A stretch of 64,000 bases of DNA, taken from NCBI RefSeq assembly GCF_030348945.1, contig NZ_JAUCEN010000002.1, positions 4,464,001-4,528,000 of the forward strand. The letters run 5' to 3'. Positions 24,147-32,482 of this stretch are shown piece by piece (the first letter of the stretch is position 1; each line of letters begins with the position of its first letter). The DNA is from Peribacillus sp. ACCC06369. Its GTDB lineage: Bacteria > Bacillota > Bacilli > Bacillales > DSM-1321. The notes under the pieces were generated by a model, which made no database searches, was not told the origin of the DNA, and saw nothing but the letters and a program-made list of their open reading frames with translations. A program made the translations under genes and the position numbers.

Positions 24147-24186
24147 AAAAGGGGTTCGGAATTAAAAAATTCCGAACCCCTTTTTG
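24147..24186. terminator. Perfect stem terminator at the left border of the IS region
   Basis: AAAAGGGGTTCGGAATT / AATTCCGAACCCCTTTTT forms a 17-bp stem around a short A-rich loop. It sits between TGTAGACAAA and the left end of the insertion sequence and would stop transcription in both directions. Confidence 0.85.
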
Positions 24187-24200
24187 AGATTCCCTTTGAA

Positions 24201-25663
24201 TTTTTGCCTGAAGTTAGGAGATTGGGGCTCTACGAGCCCACTATGTTAGGCCATTTTTGGACCTCGCCATGTCCAATTGGCCATCTTCTTTAAATTAATG
24301 GCAGCGAAAGTAAGCATCGCCTGCATCGACAATTTTTTAAGTCCCCTTAAAGTTGTCCAACGCATACCATGCTTTTCTTTTGCATCTGCGAATACACGCT
24401 CAATCGTTTCTTTACGTTTCGCATATATAGTTTTTACATCTTGATGATGACGCAGATGATCTGCTTCTTCCACATGTGTTTGCCAAATATGCCGTGTCAC
24501 CACTTTTTGATGGTCTTTGCTTTCTGTACACTGAGATAAAAATGAGCATGTCGCACAAGTGTGTTTGGGTGATTTATACTCGCGATAGCCCTCTTTATTG
24601 GTTGTTGAGTACTTTAATAGCTCTCCCGAAGGACAAAGGTAACAATCAAAATGTTCATCGTATACATAGTCCTGTTTGCGGAAAAATCCTTCTTTGGTGC
24701 GAGGACGTGTATAAGGTAAAGCCGGTATGATTTCTTTGTTAAATAGGTAGCTTGTAATCGCTGGTGTTTTATAAGCTGCATCTGCGGCAACGGCTTCCGG
24801 TTTTCCAACTTTCTCAATCACTTGTTCAACTAGTGGCTCTAAGATCTGACTGTCATGTATATTTCCAGGTGTTACAATCGTTCCCAATACAAAACCGTTG
24901 CGGTCTGCGGCCGCATGGAATGAATAGGCAAACTGTTTTGTTCGTTCATCTTTCACATAGTAGCCACTCTCAGAATCCGTTGTACTTTCTTTAATCTCTT
25001 TGGTCTCTTCTTTATCAAATTTATCTGATGGAAAAGGCTTCTTTCCATGTTTTTCACGATCTTGATTGATTTCTTCTTGAAGACGCCCTTGATACGCTCG
25101 TGTTTCTTTACGAACGATTTTCTTTTCAAATTTCCTTTTATTCGCACTGGCTTTCACATGTGTGGAATCCACGAAAACGTGTTCAGCACTTATTAACTTT
25201 TTATTAGCAGCTGTCATTAAAATGCGATAGAAAATCTGTTCAAACAGGTCTGTATCTTTAAAGCGTCGCTCATAATTTTTCCCGAACGTAGAGAAATGAG
25301 GTACTTTATCATGGAAACCATAGCCTAAGAACCAACGGTAAGCCATATTGGTTTCAACTTCTTCAATCGTTTTACGCATGGAACGAATACCGAAGGTATA
25401 TTGAATGAATGTCAGTTTAACTAAAATAACTGGATCAATACTTGGGCGTCCTACCTCTGAATACATCTCTTTCACCAAGTCATAAATGAAAGTGAAGTCA
25501 ATGGCAGCCTCCATTTTACGAACCAAATGGTTCAGTGGCACCAGTTGATCTAACGTAATCATTTCAAGTTGATCTCGCTGAATAGAATCATGTTTAGAAA
25601 GCATCCTCATCACCTCAAGTTTTAATACTTCTATTTTAAAACAAAAATGACTCCAGGCAAAAG
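24201..25663 (-). mobile_element. IS1182-family insertion sequence
   Basis: A single transposase gene is bracketed by short imperfect inverted ends: TTTTTGCCTGAAGTTA at 24201 and its counterpart TGACTCCAGGCAAAAG ending at about 25663. The core TTTTGCCTGRAGT is shared. I could not find a clear target duplication, so the exact ends are approximate. The transposase is full length and may be active. Confidence 0.75.
24246..25604 (-). CDS. IS1182-family transposase
   Basis: The 452-residue DDE transposase has the N-terminal DUF772-type region (MITLDQLVPLNHLVRKME, VGRPSIDPVILVKLTFIQY). The first catalytic Asp is in FVDSTHVKASANKRK, the second in AVAADAAYKTPAIT, and the Glu in RKETIERVFADAKEKHGMRW. 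A Cys-rich segment (CPSG, CATC, C) lies between, as in IS1182. All three catalytic residues and the full length are present. The start at ATG 25604 follows GAGGTGATGAGG. It catalyses transposition of its own element. Confidence 0.92.
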   Translation of the reverse strand: MLSKHDSIQRDQLEMITLDQLVPLNHLVRKMEAAIDFTFIYDLVKEMYSEVGRPSIDPVILVKLTFIQYTFGIRSMRKTIEEVETNMAYRWFLGYGFHDKVPHFSTFGKNYERRFKDTDLFEQIFYRILMTAANKKLISAEHVFVDSTHVKASANKRKFEKKIVRKETRAYQGRLQEEINQDREKHGKKPFPSDKFDKEETKEIKESTTDSESGYYVKDERTKQFAYSFHAAADRNGFVLGTIVTPGNIHDSQILEPLVEQVIEKVGKPEAVAADAAYKTPAITSYLFNKEIIPALPYTRPRTKEGFFRKQDYVYDEHFDCYLCPSGELLKYSTTNKEGYREYKSPKHTCATCSFLSQCTESKDHQKVVTRHIWQTHVEEADHLRHHQDVKTIYAKRKETIERVFADAKEKHGMRWTTLRGLKKLSMQAMLTFAAINLKKMANWTWRGPKMA

Positions 25664-25682
25664 TGTTTATCTAAAAGGTAAG

Positions 25683-25875
25683 ACAAAGTTGATTGGAACG
25701 GAAGGTACGAGACTCCTGCGGGAAAAGCGCGTCTAGGGGAGACCCCGCAGGCGAAAGCCGAGGAGGCTCCCCGACCGCCCGCGGAAAGCGAGTGCCTGGA
25801 GTGGAAAATCAACGGCCAAATTGTACAACTCATAAAAAATAGACAAACTCGATTTTCATCGAGTTTGTCTACAGT
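25683..25875 (+). repeat. Dispersed GC-rich repeat, well-preserved copy (R4) with palindromic trailer
   Basis: It runs ACAAAGTTGATTGGAACGG, CGAGACTCCTGCGGGAAAA, GGGGAGACCCCGCAGGCG and GCGAGTGCCTGGAGTGG, and ends AATCAACGG. After 20 bp comes the perfect palindrome TAGACAAACTCGA / TCGAGTTTGTCTA, then CAGTCTGAA. It lies directly beside the right end of the insertion sequence. The core is very close to the copy at 10.6 kb. Confidence 0.85.
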
Positions 25876-25878
25876 CTG

Positions 25879-25911
25879 AAAAGATTAGCTCATGGCTAAT
25901 CTTTTTTTTTT
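25879..25911 (+). terminator. Terminator hairpin following R4
   Basis: AAAAGATTAGC / GCTAATCTTTTTTTTTT around TCATG. Together with the preceding TTTGTCTACA it forms an inverted copy of 24103-24149. Confidence 0.8.
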
Positions 25912-25949
25912 AGGCTATGTTAAATTCTAATGTTGATATTTGACCATAA

Positions 25950-25977
25950 GAAAACCGCCTTGGTGAAAAGGCGGTTC
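25950..25977 (-). terminator. Terminator of the DUF2975 gene
   Basis: On the minus strand AACCGCCTT / AAGGCGGTTTTCTT with a TTCACC loop, downstream of the DUF2975 gene and the regulator remnant. Confidence 0.8.
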
Positions 25978-26007
25978 ATTGAGCTATCGTCCCCGTAGTT
26001 AAATAAA

Positions 26008-26091
26008 TTAGTTGTGTCTGTTTTTATTGAGTGTCTTCGTCGCTTTTGTACTCCAAAAATCACCTGGCTGACAATCCAAAGTCTTACATAT
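26008..26091 (-). pseudogene. C-terminal remnant of a YozG-like Cro/CI regulator
   Basis: On the minus strand, directly behind the DUF2975 gene, the sequence reads ICKTLDCQPGDFWSTKATKT and ends at a TAA. CxxLDCQPGD is the end of the small YozG-type helix-turn-helix regulators that normally follow DUF2975 genes. The DNA-binding part is gone and the frame has no start, so the regulator appears to have been deleted down to its last 28 codons. Confidence 0.7.
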
Positions 26092-26098
26092 CCGTTAA

Positions 26099-26584
26099 TC
26101 ATTCATTTTTTGACTTTATATCTGGGACATTTTTTAATGGCTTTTGAAGTGCGTCCACAATGGCTGCGATGATACTTGTTGCTAAAATACCCATTAGACA
26201 TAATGATGTAGGACCCGCTGCATCATCACTACCTGTAACTTTAGCAAGCACCCTTAAGCTTACTATTCCTAACAAAATGAGGAAAATGACTGTAAAAGCA
26301 CATTTCTTTATAATCTTCAAAGATTTAAGGGATAATTCAGAGAAAGCATTGTTCTTTTCGATGTAGGTTAATAGTTTATATGCTTGATACAACGCAACAG
26401 AAAACGCAATACAGAATCCGTATGCACATACTAAAAAGGGGATTAGGAAGTAAGCCGTATCTGGATGTACCCTTGCATCTCTAACGGCTATCTCAGGCAA
26501 CCAGATACACAAAGCAAGCACTGCAATTCCAGCCAGAAAAATAATTACCTTTAAGAAAGTGGTTGAACCTCGTTTAACATTCAT
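26099..26584 (-). CDS. DUF2975 family membrane protein
   Basis: The 161-residue protein has four membrane helices (about 11-30, 42-66, 90-110 and 125-145). The loop LLTYIEKNNAFSELSLKSLKIIKKCAF is the conserved DUF2975 signature. Members such as YoaS are usually paired with a small Cro/CI-type regulator (YozG); here only the tail of that regulator remains downstream. The gene itself looks intact. The function of the family is not known. Confidence 0.85.
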   Translation of the reverse strand: MNVKRGSTTFLKVIIFLAGIAVLALCIWLPEIAVRDARVHPDTAYFLIPFLVCAYGFCIAFSVALYQAYKLLTYIEKNNAFSELSLKSLKIIKKCAFTVIFLILLGIVSLRVLAKVTGSDDAAGPTSLCLMGILATSIIAAIVDALQKPLKNVPDIKSKNE

Positions 26585-26699
26585 TTAAAACACCTCACTT
26601 ATTTAATGACAACATGATTTTAGCATACCATTTATCGTTTTACAATAAATTTATATTGTTTTTATTTATATTGTTATTGAAATATCCTTCTAATTTTGA

Positions 26700-26738
26700 C
26701 AAAAATAAAAAGCACTTCTCATTACAAAGAAATGCTCT
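26700..26738 (-). terminator. Possible terminator in the 26.6-27.0 kb gap
   Basis: On the minus strand AGCATTTC pairs with GAAGTGCT (one G-T pair) and is followed by TTTTTATTTTTG. It would close a transcript coming from the short frame at 26789-26923. Confidence 0.45.
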
Positions 26739-26788
26739 TACTTTAAAATGTTAAATTTACAACTTGTTCAACAAAACTGCCCGTTAGC

Positions 26789-26923
26789 TTAACAAGAATA
26801 AGCAGAGAGCCGAAGTTTGGTATTCGTGTCGGTCACAGTAAATAGGTACGATTTGACCAACATAACAGCAGAATCGTAATCCTTTTTAGATTCCCCATTT
26901 CCTTCTATATAGGGCCTTTCCAC
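26789..26923 (-). CDS. Possible 44-residue small protein
   Basis: A GTG-started frame (ERPYIEGNGESKKDYDSAVM...) follows AGAGGTAC by 3 bases and ends in LRLSAYSC. It has one moderately hydrophobic stretch, and a terminator-like hairpin lies 50 bases downstream. The evidence is thin. The rest of the 420-bp gap between 26585 and 27005 shows nothing else. Confidence 0.25.
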   Translation of the reverse strand: MERPYIEGNGESKKDYDSAVMLVKSYLFTVTDTNTKLRLSAYSC

Positions 26924-27005
26924 AATGTACCTCTATTTTAAAGCTATTTACCATAGTAAACTAGTAAAGTTAAAATTGACGTAATTTAAGGGGAATAAAA
27001 TAATA

Positions 27006-28523
27006 GTGAAAAAATTCTTTGGATGTCTTATTATGTTAAGCCTTCTTTGTATATGTCTCTGTCCTGCCAGTGGTGAAGCATCAAGTAAAACCCTTGACAT
27101 AGGTTCCGTTAAGGAAGGCAATACGAAGGTTTTCAGTTCTCCTAAACTAGGTTCCACTATATTACAGACCTTAAAAAAGGGCGAGGAATTTCCCGTCATT
27201 TCTTCTGTCGCCGGGGATTCTGCGAAGCCTATTATACATACAGTAAAGACTGGAAGCACCTTATGGAAAGTAGCAAATCAATATGGAGTTTCAGTAAGTG
27301 CGCTACAGAAAGAAAACAAGTTAACCTCTTCCGAAATTACTGTTGGCCAAAAATTGAAGATTCCTCAAAAATATAAGATCCATACGGTTGGATCAGGCGA
27401 TACATTGTGGAAGATTTCTTCTAAATATAAGGTAGCCACAAGTGATTTGACTAAATTGAATAACTTACGTACAACTTCCCTTAAAGTTGGCCAAAAATTG
27501 AAGATTCCGGAATATTACTACCAGGTTCAATTGCTTGGAGGTAAAAAGGGATGGATAAAGAAATCCCATCTTCAAAAAAAAGCGCAAAACCGCATCGTCA
27601 TGGGCTGGAAACATAATGGATCGAAAGAAAACTACACCCAACAACTTAAACACCCCAATTTAAATGTAGTATCTCCCCGTTCCTATACGCTGACGAATAC
27701 CGGTAATTTCGTTTCCGTTTCTGTAGATACAAAATACGTTCAATACGCTCATAAACAAGGAAAACAAGTTTGGCAACTTATCGGTAATAAATTCGATCCT
27801 GTTTTAACTGATTCTATACTAGGCAATACAAAAAAACGTCAGAAACTAGTTTCAGCTTTACGTGATTCACTTGTTCAAACTAAAAGTGATGGATTAAATG
27901 TAGATTTTGAAAACATCGATCCAAAAAATAAGAAAGACTTTGTACTTTTCATAGGCGAACTAAAAAAGGCCCTAAAACCCCATGGCATCAAACTATCTGT
28001 GGATGTCACCCGAGAAAATGACGATCCTTTTTGGTCAAAAAGTTTAGATAGGAAAGCACTTGGCAAAATAGCGGACTACATAATCATAATGGGTTATGAC
28101 GAGCATTGGGGAGGTAGCCCAGTAGCCGGGTCCGTTTCCTCGTTACCTTGGATCAAAGAAGGAACTAAGCTTTTAATGAAAGAAGTACCAGCTCATAAGA
28201 TTATATTGGCTGTCCCATTTTATACGAGAGAATGGGTAACCGATTTATCGACCAATAAAGTGAAAAGTCATGACCGTACCATGGCTGAGGTCAACAAAAT
28301 CATTTCATCTCATGGACTTAAAAAGGTATGGGATAAAAAGACCTCACAAAATTATGTGGAGTATACTTCCAAAGGGAAAAAGCATCAAATATGGATAGAA
28401 GATAAAAAATCGGTGACCCTTCGTCTTGACTTGGTAAAACAAAATCATCTAGGCGGTGTAGCTGCTTGGTACATTGGAGCAGAAACTCCTGACATTTGGG
28501 ATGTATATCATTTTAATAAATAG
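27006..28523 (+). CDS. Secreted LysM / GH18 peptidoglycan hydrolase (SleL/YaaH-like)
   Basis: The 505-residue protein starts with a signal peptide (residues 1-25), then a short SH3-like region (28-70), two LysM domains (about 77-120 and 124-168) that bind peptidoglycan, and a GH18 catalytic domain from about 195 on. The catalytic motif DGLNVDFEN has D295, D300 and the acid E302. MGYDEHWGG and PFYTREW are further GH18 hallmarks. Related Bacillus proteins are cortex- or wall-lytic N-acetylglucosaminidases used in spore germination. The start is GTG with AAGGGG upstream. It is monocistronic, with a terminator at 28545. Confidence 0.88.
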   Translation: MKKFFGCLIMLSLLCICLCPASGEASSKTLDIGSVKEGNTKVFSSPKLGSTILQTLKKGEEFPVISSVAGDSAKPIIHTVKTGSTLWKVANQYGVSVSALQKENKLTSSEITVGQKLKIPQKYKIHTVGSGDTLWKISSKYKVATSDLTKLNNLRTTSLKVGQKLKIPEYYYQVQLLGGKKGWIKKSHLQKKAQNRIVMGWKHNGSKENYTQQLKHPNLNVVSPRSYTLTNTGNFVSVSVDTKYVQYAHKQGKQVWQLIGNKFDPVLTDSILGNTKKRQKLVSALRDSLVQTKSDGLNVDFENIDPKNKKDFVLFIGELKKALKPHGIKLSVDVTRENDDPFWSKSLDRKALGKIADYIIIMGYDEHWGGSPVAGSVSSLPWIKEGTKLLMKEVPAHKIILAVPFYTREWVTDLSTNKVKSHDRTMAEVNKIISSHGLKKVWDKKTSQNYVEYTSKGKKHQIWIEDKKSVTLRLDLVKQNHLGGVAAWYIGAETPDIWDVYHFNK

Positions 28524-28544
28524 GTTAATAGAAAAATCATAAAG

Positions 28545-28576
28545 GAAAAAGGCCTCACATTGTGTGCGGCCTTTTC
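28545..28576. terminator. Bidirectional terminator
   Basis: AAAAAGGCCTCACA pairs with TGTGCGGCCTTTTC around a short loop, between the convergent GH18 and EamA genes. Confidence 0.75.
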
Positions 28577-29451
28577 TGCATGACATCATTTTCAGTCGGT
28601 CTTGTCGTCATAAGTGAATAGACCACCCCAATGAATATTAGTGAAATGCCCAAGATTTGAATCCTGTCAGGTTGAAATCCTGAAAGCAGAATATCCAAAA
28701 GTATGGCAACTGCCGGATCGACAAAAATCATGAAGGATACTACATTTGTGGGCAAATGACGGATACTATTAAAAAACAGAAGATACACGACGCCTGTATG
28801 GATGATGCCGGTAAGTATCGTATAAAACCATTCGGAAGATTTTAGCGTTGTGTATACTGAAAAATCGGCAAAAGGAATCAGTAATAGAAATCCAATGAAC
28901 ATTTGCAGAAAAGTGGTCGCATATACACTCGTCTTTGTAATGCTCTTTCCTAAAAGCATGGTTGCCGCATAGAAAAATGCAGCTATGATTCCATACATGA
29001 TACCTTCCCATTCAGGAGATGATGATCGAAATCCATCTGTTCCCATAATGAATAATGTGCCAATGAAACATAATGAAATGGCCAGGATGGAGAATAAAGT
29101 CATTTTCTCCCTAAAGATGAAGCTCCCTATGATGAGTACGATGATCGGGGCTAAATGATAGAGCGAAATGGCAATTGTCACGGATATCAGTTCAAATGAT
29201 TTAAAGAGGAATATCCAGTTTAACAAGTTGGCCACGGCGCAGAATATGATGAGCATCACCTCTCTACCATTCCATATTTCGTTCTTGAAATTCCCTGTAA
29301 TCATCCAGGCTGCACATAAGAATATGGCAGCACAAATGCAGCGAACAAATACCAACTCCAGTGCTGGGAGTCCTGATAGTTCTGAAAAGAAACCGACAGA
29401 ACCAAAGATTGTCATTGCTAAAGACAGTTGAATAAGTGCTATTTTATTCAT
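28555..29451 (-). CDS. EamA/DMT family transporter
   Basis: The 298-residue protein has ten membrane helices in two EamA repeats (residues about 5-140 and 150-285), with the typical ISLYHLAPIIVLIIGSFIFREK at the end of the first repeat and FVDPAVAILLDILLSG in the second. Members export amino acids, nucleosides or other metabolites; the substrate cannot be read. AAGGAG lies 8 bases before the ATG. It is downstream of and on the same strand as the Old Yellow Enzyme gene with 54 bp between, so the two could be transcribed together. Confidence 0.87.
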   Translation of the reverse strand: MNKIALIQLSLAMTIFGSVGFFSELSGLPALELVFVRCICAAIFLCAAWMITGNFKNEIWNGREVMLIIFCAVANLLNWIFLFKSFELISVTIAISLYHLAPIIVLIIGSFIFREKMTLFSILAISLCFIGTLFIMGTDGFRSSSPEWEGIMYGIIAAFFYAATMLLGKSITKTSVYATTFLQMFIGFLLLIPFADFSVYTTLKSSEWFYTILTGIIHTGVVYLLFFNSIRHLPTNVVSFMIFVDPAVAILLDILLSGFQPDRIQILGISLIFIGVVYSLMTTRPTENDVMQKRPHTM

Positions 29452-29505
29452 TTAATTTCTCCTTGTATAATCACCTATTATTTTACATTAATGCAACTAA
29501 TACTA

Positions 29506-30639
29506 TCACTTCTCGGGCATTCCGTCACGAGTGATGATATTCTCCCACATTTGCTCTGGAATCATCAATTTACACTTGCTATCGCGCGGCAAGGTTGTCA
29601 TGATTTGTTCTTCCTTACCTTCCTTTATTTTGGCGGCCCAGTCCGGTTCCATCAGCAATTCCCTCCCCAGCGCGAAAAGCGGAATATTTTTCTCAAGCAC
29701 AGCATTTGCTTCTTCTGGAGTATTAATCGATCCGAGTGATATGAAACTGGTTCTGCCAGCAATGATATCGCGGATAATTTCCGTCCTTGTTAACCCCATG
29801 TTCAAGCCGCTTCTAGGCATGGACCAGACATTTTTAACGGAAAGATGTAAATAGGAAAGCTCTTGGCTTGCCAATTTATCCACCAATGCAGCTGTGTCAT
29901 CCATTTTCATTCCGCCTTCTTCCGGTTCTTCGGGGGAGAAGCGATAGCCTATAATGAAATCTTTGTCTGCGTATAGATCACGTATCCGTTTCACTTCCGC
30001 GATGACGGCAAGTGGAAAATGCATTCTATTCTCCAAATTCCCGCCCCATTGATCTCTCCGCCTGTTAGAGTGGGGTGAGAAAAACTGCTGAAGGAGATAT
30101 CCATTCGCACCATGGATTTCCACACCGTCGAATCCTGAACGAATGGCATGGCGAGTGGCTCTTCCAAAGTCTTGAATAGTGGAGATGATCTCCGTGTGAC
30201 TCATTGGCCTTGGAATGTATTCCCCGCCCATTTCTTTATAAACGCTTGCAATGATTCCACTCGGACTAACCATACGTTCTCCGCCTGTACAGCTTGGAAG
30301 GCTCTCGCTTCCGCCATGATGAAGCTGGAGAATTGCTTTTGCACCTTTTGACTTGATTGTTTTTGAAAGCTGTGTGAGTCCAGCGATGCTTTGTTCATCA
30401 TATACATTCATTTGCCGGGGAAAGCTTGTAGCAACAGGGGATATGGCGGCCGCAGCAGTAATGAACATGGCAGGTCCATCTGCCCTTCTTTTATAGTAAG
30501 CTAGTTCCTGGTCAGAAACCAAGCCATCCTCTTGAGCAGAATAAGTGGTCATTGGCGCAACTACAATCCTGTTTTTAAGAACCGTTCCATTAGAAAGCGT
30601 GTACGGTGAAAAAATTTGGCTGTATTTCCGTTTCATCAT
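29506..30639 (-). CDS. NADH-dependent flavin oxidoreductase (Old Yellow Enzyme family)
   Basis: About 377 residues. The FMN-binding TIM barrel shows [21 protein letters not shown] at the start, AILQLHHGG, the active-site [36 protein letters not shown], and [12 protein letters not shown]. These are the NADH:flavin oxidoreductase (YqjM/NamA-like) hallmarks. It reduces activated double bonds of enones or nitro compounds with NAD(P)H. The start at ATG 30639 fits GGTGATGG upstream. It is divergent from a LysR regulator, which probably controls it. Confidence 0.9.
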   Translation of the reverse strand: MMKRKYSQIFSPYTLSNGTVLKNRIVVAPMTTYSAQEDGLVSDQELAYYKRRADGPAMFITAAAAISPVATSFPRQMNVYDEQSIAGLTQLSKTIKSKGAKAILQLHHGGSESLPSCTGGERMVSPSGIIASVYKEMGGEYIPRPMSHTEIISTIQDFGRATRHAIRSGFDGVEIHGANGYLLQQFFSPHSNRRRDQWGGNLENRMHFPLAVIAEVKRIRDLYADKDFIIGYRFSPEEPEEGGMKMDDTAALVDKLASQELSYLHLSVKNVWSMPRSGLNMGLTRTEIIRDIIAGRTSFISLGSINTPEEANAVLEKNIPLFALGRELLMEPDWAAKIKEGKEEQIMTTLPRDSKCKLMIPEQMWENIITRDGMPEK

Positions 30640-30767
30640 TTTCCCATCACCCATTCGAATTTTATTTTTTCTAATTTTATTGTATTCTCGACCCTAACAT
30701 AAGTAAAATGAATGTTTTTCATCACTTACATTAGAACTTCTCATGTATAATTCATTAGAAGAAAGGT

Positions 30768-31643
30768 GTGGGGAATTTGAATTTTTTTCAGTTGGAAGTC
30801 TTCTTACATGTTGTTGAACACGGAAGTTTCACGAAAGCGGGAGACCGGATCGGACTGACTCAATCAGGCGTGAGCCATAACATTACGGCGCTTGAAACGG
30901 AACTTGGTGTGACTTTATTAAAACGTGATCGAAAAGGAGTAACACTCACCACTGCTGGAGAACAGGTTATTCCACATATGCGGGCCATTGCTGCCAATCT
31001 TGCACATATCGAACAAAAGATTGCAGCTGTGAATGGAATGGAAATCGGGAAGATAACGATTGGCAGTTTTCCAAGCTTCACTGCCAGATTCATACCGCTG
31101 CTATTCTCTATCTTTAATGAAAAATACCCTACTATTGAATTGCTGATTCATGAAGGAGGATATGATGAAATCTTAAAATGGATAGAAGAAGGAACAGTGG
31201 ACATCGGCTTTGCAGCAAAACCAGTTAAGAATGTGGAATTCATCCATCTGCTAACAGATCCTTTATCAGCCGTCGTATACGAAGGCCATCCACTTTCAGG
31301 GAAAACCGGAATCAATCTTGAGGACTTCGCTGATGAACCATTCATCATGCTGCGATCCGGCTGTGAAACACTCATAGAGGATAGATTCCTTGATGCCAAA
31401 ATAAAACCAAACATTTCATACGACATTAAAGACAATCAAACGGTGCTCTCAATGGTGGCAGGAAAATTAGGCATCTCAATTATGCCCAACTTGGCTATAC
31501 CTGAAAAACCGGAACGTATAAAAAGCCTGCCCTTGACTCCGGAAATTTCCCGGGAGATCGGATTGGTCATGAAATCATCCAAAGACCTTTCACCAGCAGC
31601 AAAGGAATTTTCAAACGTCGTTCAAGATTATTTCCGAAAGTAG
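30768..31643 (+). CDS. LysR family transcriptional regulator
   Basis: The 291-residue protein has an N-terminal winged helix (FFQLEVFLHVVEHGSFTKAG, then LTQSGVSHNITALETELGV) and a substrate-binding effector domain (about 90-290: ITIGSFPSFTARFIPLLFSI, DIGFAAKPV). The start may be GTG 30768 or TTG 30777, the latter fitting the usual MNFFQLEVFL start behind AAAGGTG. It is divergent from the Old Yellow Enzyme gene with about 130 bp between, the classic LysR-target layout. The effector is unknown, possibly the enzyme's electrophilic substrate. Confidence 0.9.
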   Translation: MGNLNFFQLEVFLHVVEHGSFTKAGDRIGLTQSGVSHNITALETELGVTLLKRDRKGVTLTTAGEQVIPHMRAIAANLAHIEQKIAAVNGMEIGKITIGSFPSFTARFIPLLFSIFNEKYPTIELLIHEGGYDEILKWIEEGTVDIGFAAKPVKNVEFIHLLTDPLSAVVYEGHPLSGKTGINLEDFADEPFIMLRSGCETLIEDRFLDAKIKPNISYDIKDNQTVLSMVAGKLGISIMPNLAIPEKPERIKSLPLTPEISREIGLVMKSSKDLSPAAKEFSNVVQDYFRK

Positions 31644-31660
31644 AAAAACATAATGAAGAA

Positions 31661-31701
31661 AAAAAAAGAATCCCCTTTTCATGAAAAAGGGGATTCTTTT
31701 C
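31661..31701. terminator. Bidirectional terminator
   Basis: AAAAGAATCCCCTTTT / AAAAAGGGGATTCTTTT stem around TCATG, between the LysR gene and the convergent Zn-ribbon gene. Confidence 0.85.
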
Positions 31702-31710
31702 GTGCAGTGA

Positions 31711-31914
31711 TCATCCCAAGAATAGATCCAGCAGATTACTGCCTGCCGATGATTGCTTATTATAAAACTCCGAATAACCGCAATTCTTGCAATACACAAC
31801 CGTAAATTGATTATTCTGGACATCGAACATTTTTGACAATCCTGTTCCAGTCATGGCTACGTCCTTCTTAGCAGCATCATTGCTTCCGCATTTCATGCAT
31901 CCCTTTTCATTCAT
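31711..31914 (-). CDS. Zn-ribbon nucleic-acid-binding-like small protein
   Basis: The 67-residue protein has two zinc-binding CxxC pairs, CMKCGS near the start and YCKNCGYSEFY in the middle. Between them lies VAMTGTGLSKMFDVQNNQF, the characteristic linker of the small COG3478-type zinc ribbon proteins (YpzJ-like). GGGAGATGAAGG is upstream of the ATG. The function of the family is not known beyond its predicted nucleic-acid binding. Confidence 0.82.
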   Translation of the reverse strand: MNEKGCMKCGSNDAAKKDVAMTGTGLSKMFDVQNNQFTVVYCKNCGYSEFYNKQSSAGSNLLDLFLG

Positions 31915-32057
31915 GATCCTTCATCTCCCAATTTATAAATAATAATGCCGATAAATACCGGAGCTTCCCAGCACCGTTCATAATTAAATATACGGATAAA
32001 GTGATAAATGGTTTCGGAACTCATGCAAAAATATGTAAATTCCATTGAGTACTGTTT

Positions 32058-32267
32058 TTATTGGCTGCCTTTTTTATTACGATTAGATTTTATGGTAGGC
32101 AAAGCATGATACACACTAATAGCAAAATAATAGAGTAAAATCATATGCAGAGCATCACTTATAGGAACGGGGGTATCATCAAGCTTAAAAATGGCAAATA
32201 ATGCATAAACCCCAACAAATATGATTGGATAAATGATGTAATGATAGCAGAAATTTTTAATGAACAT
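32058..32267 (-). CDS. Small two-span membrane protein (69 aa)
   Basis: There are two hydrophobic helices (about 10-27 and 38-57) with a short loop LDDTPVPIS and a basic C-terminus (KSNRNKKGSQ). The start signal is weak (AAGCGAAGA upstream of ATG). No family is recognised. It lies alone between the Zn-ribbon gene and the broken lipoprotein gene. The 200 bp before it hold only weak hairpins. Confidence 0.55.
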   Translation of the reverse strand: MFIKNFCYHYIIYPIIFVGVYALFAIFKLDDTPVPISDALHMILLYYFAISVYHALPTIKSNRNKKGSQ

Positions 32268-32482
32268 ATTCTTCGCTTTCTTATTTACTTAAACGGCAAA
32301 TTCTTTAATATGGACCTCCCCATGTAAAAGGGGTGTTTTTCTTATTATTATTATATATTTGGTCCCTCCACAGGTAGAAACTGTCTTCCTCAAAAAAAGA
32401 AAAGCTCTGTAGAAAATCCCCTTCCACAAAGCTTTCTTCGAATCTATTAGTCTTTTACAAAACTACAGGAGTGCACCTTACT

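Noticed and set aside
25636..25833. Open frame of 65 codons on the minus strand inside the repeat next to the IS
   Set aside because: Same cause: GC-rich repeat sequence, no ribosome binding site, not conserved between copies.
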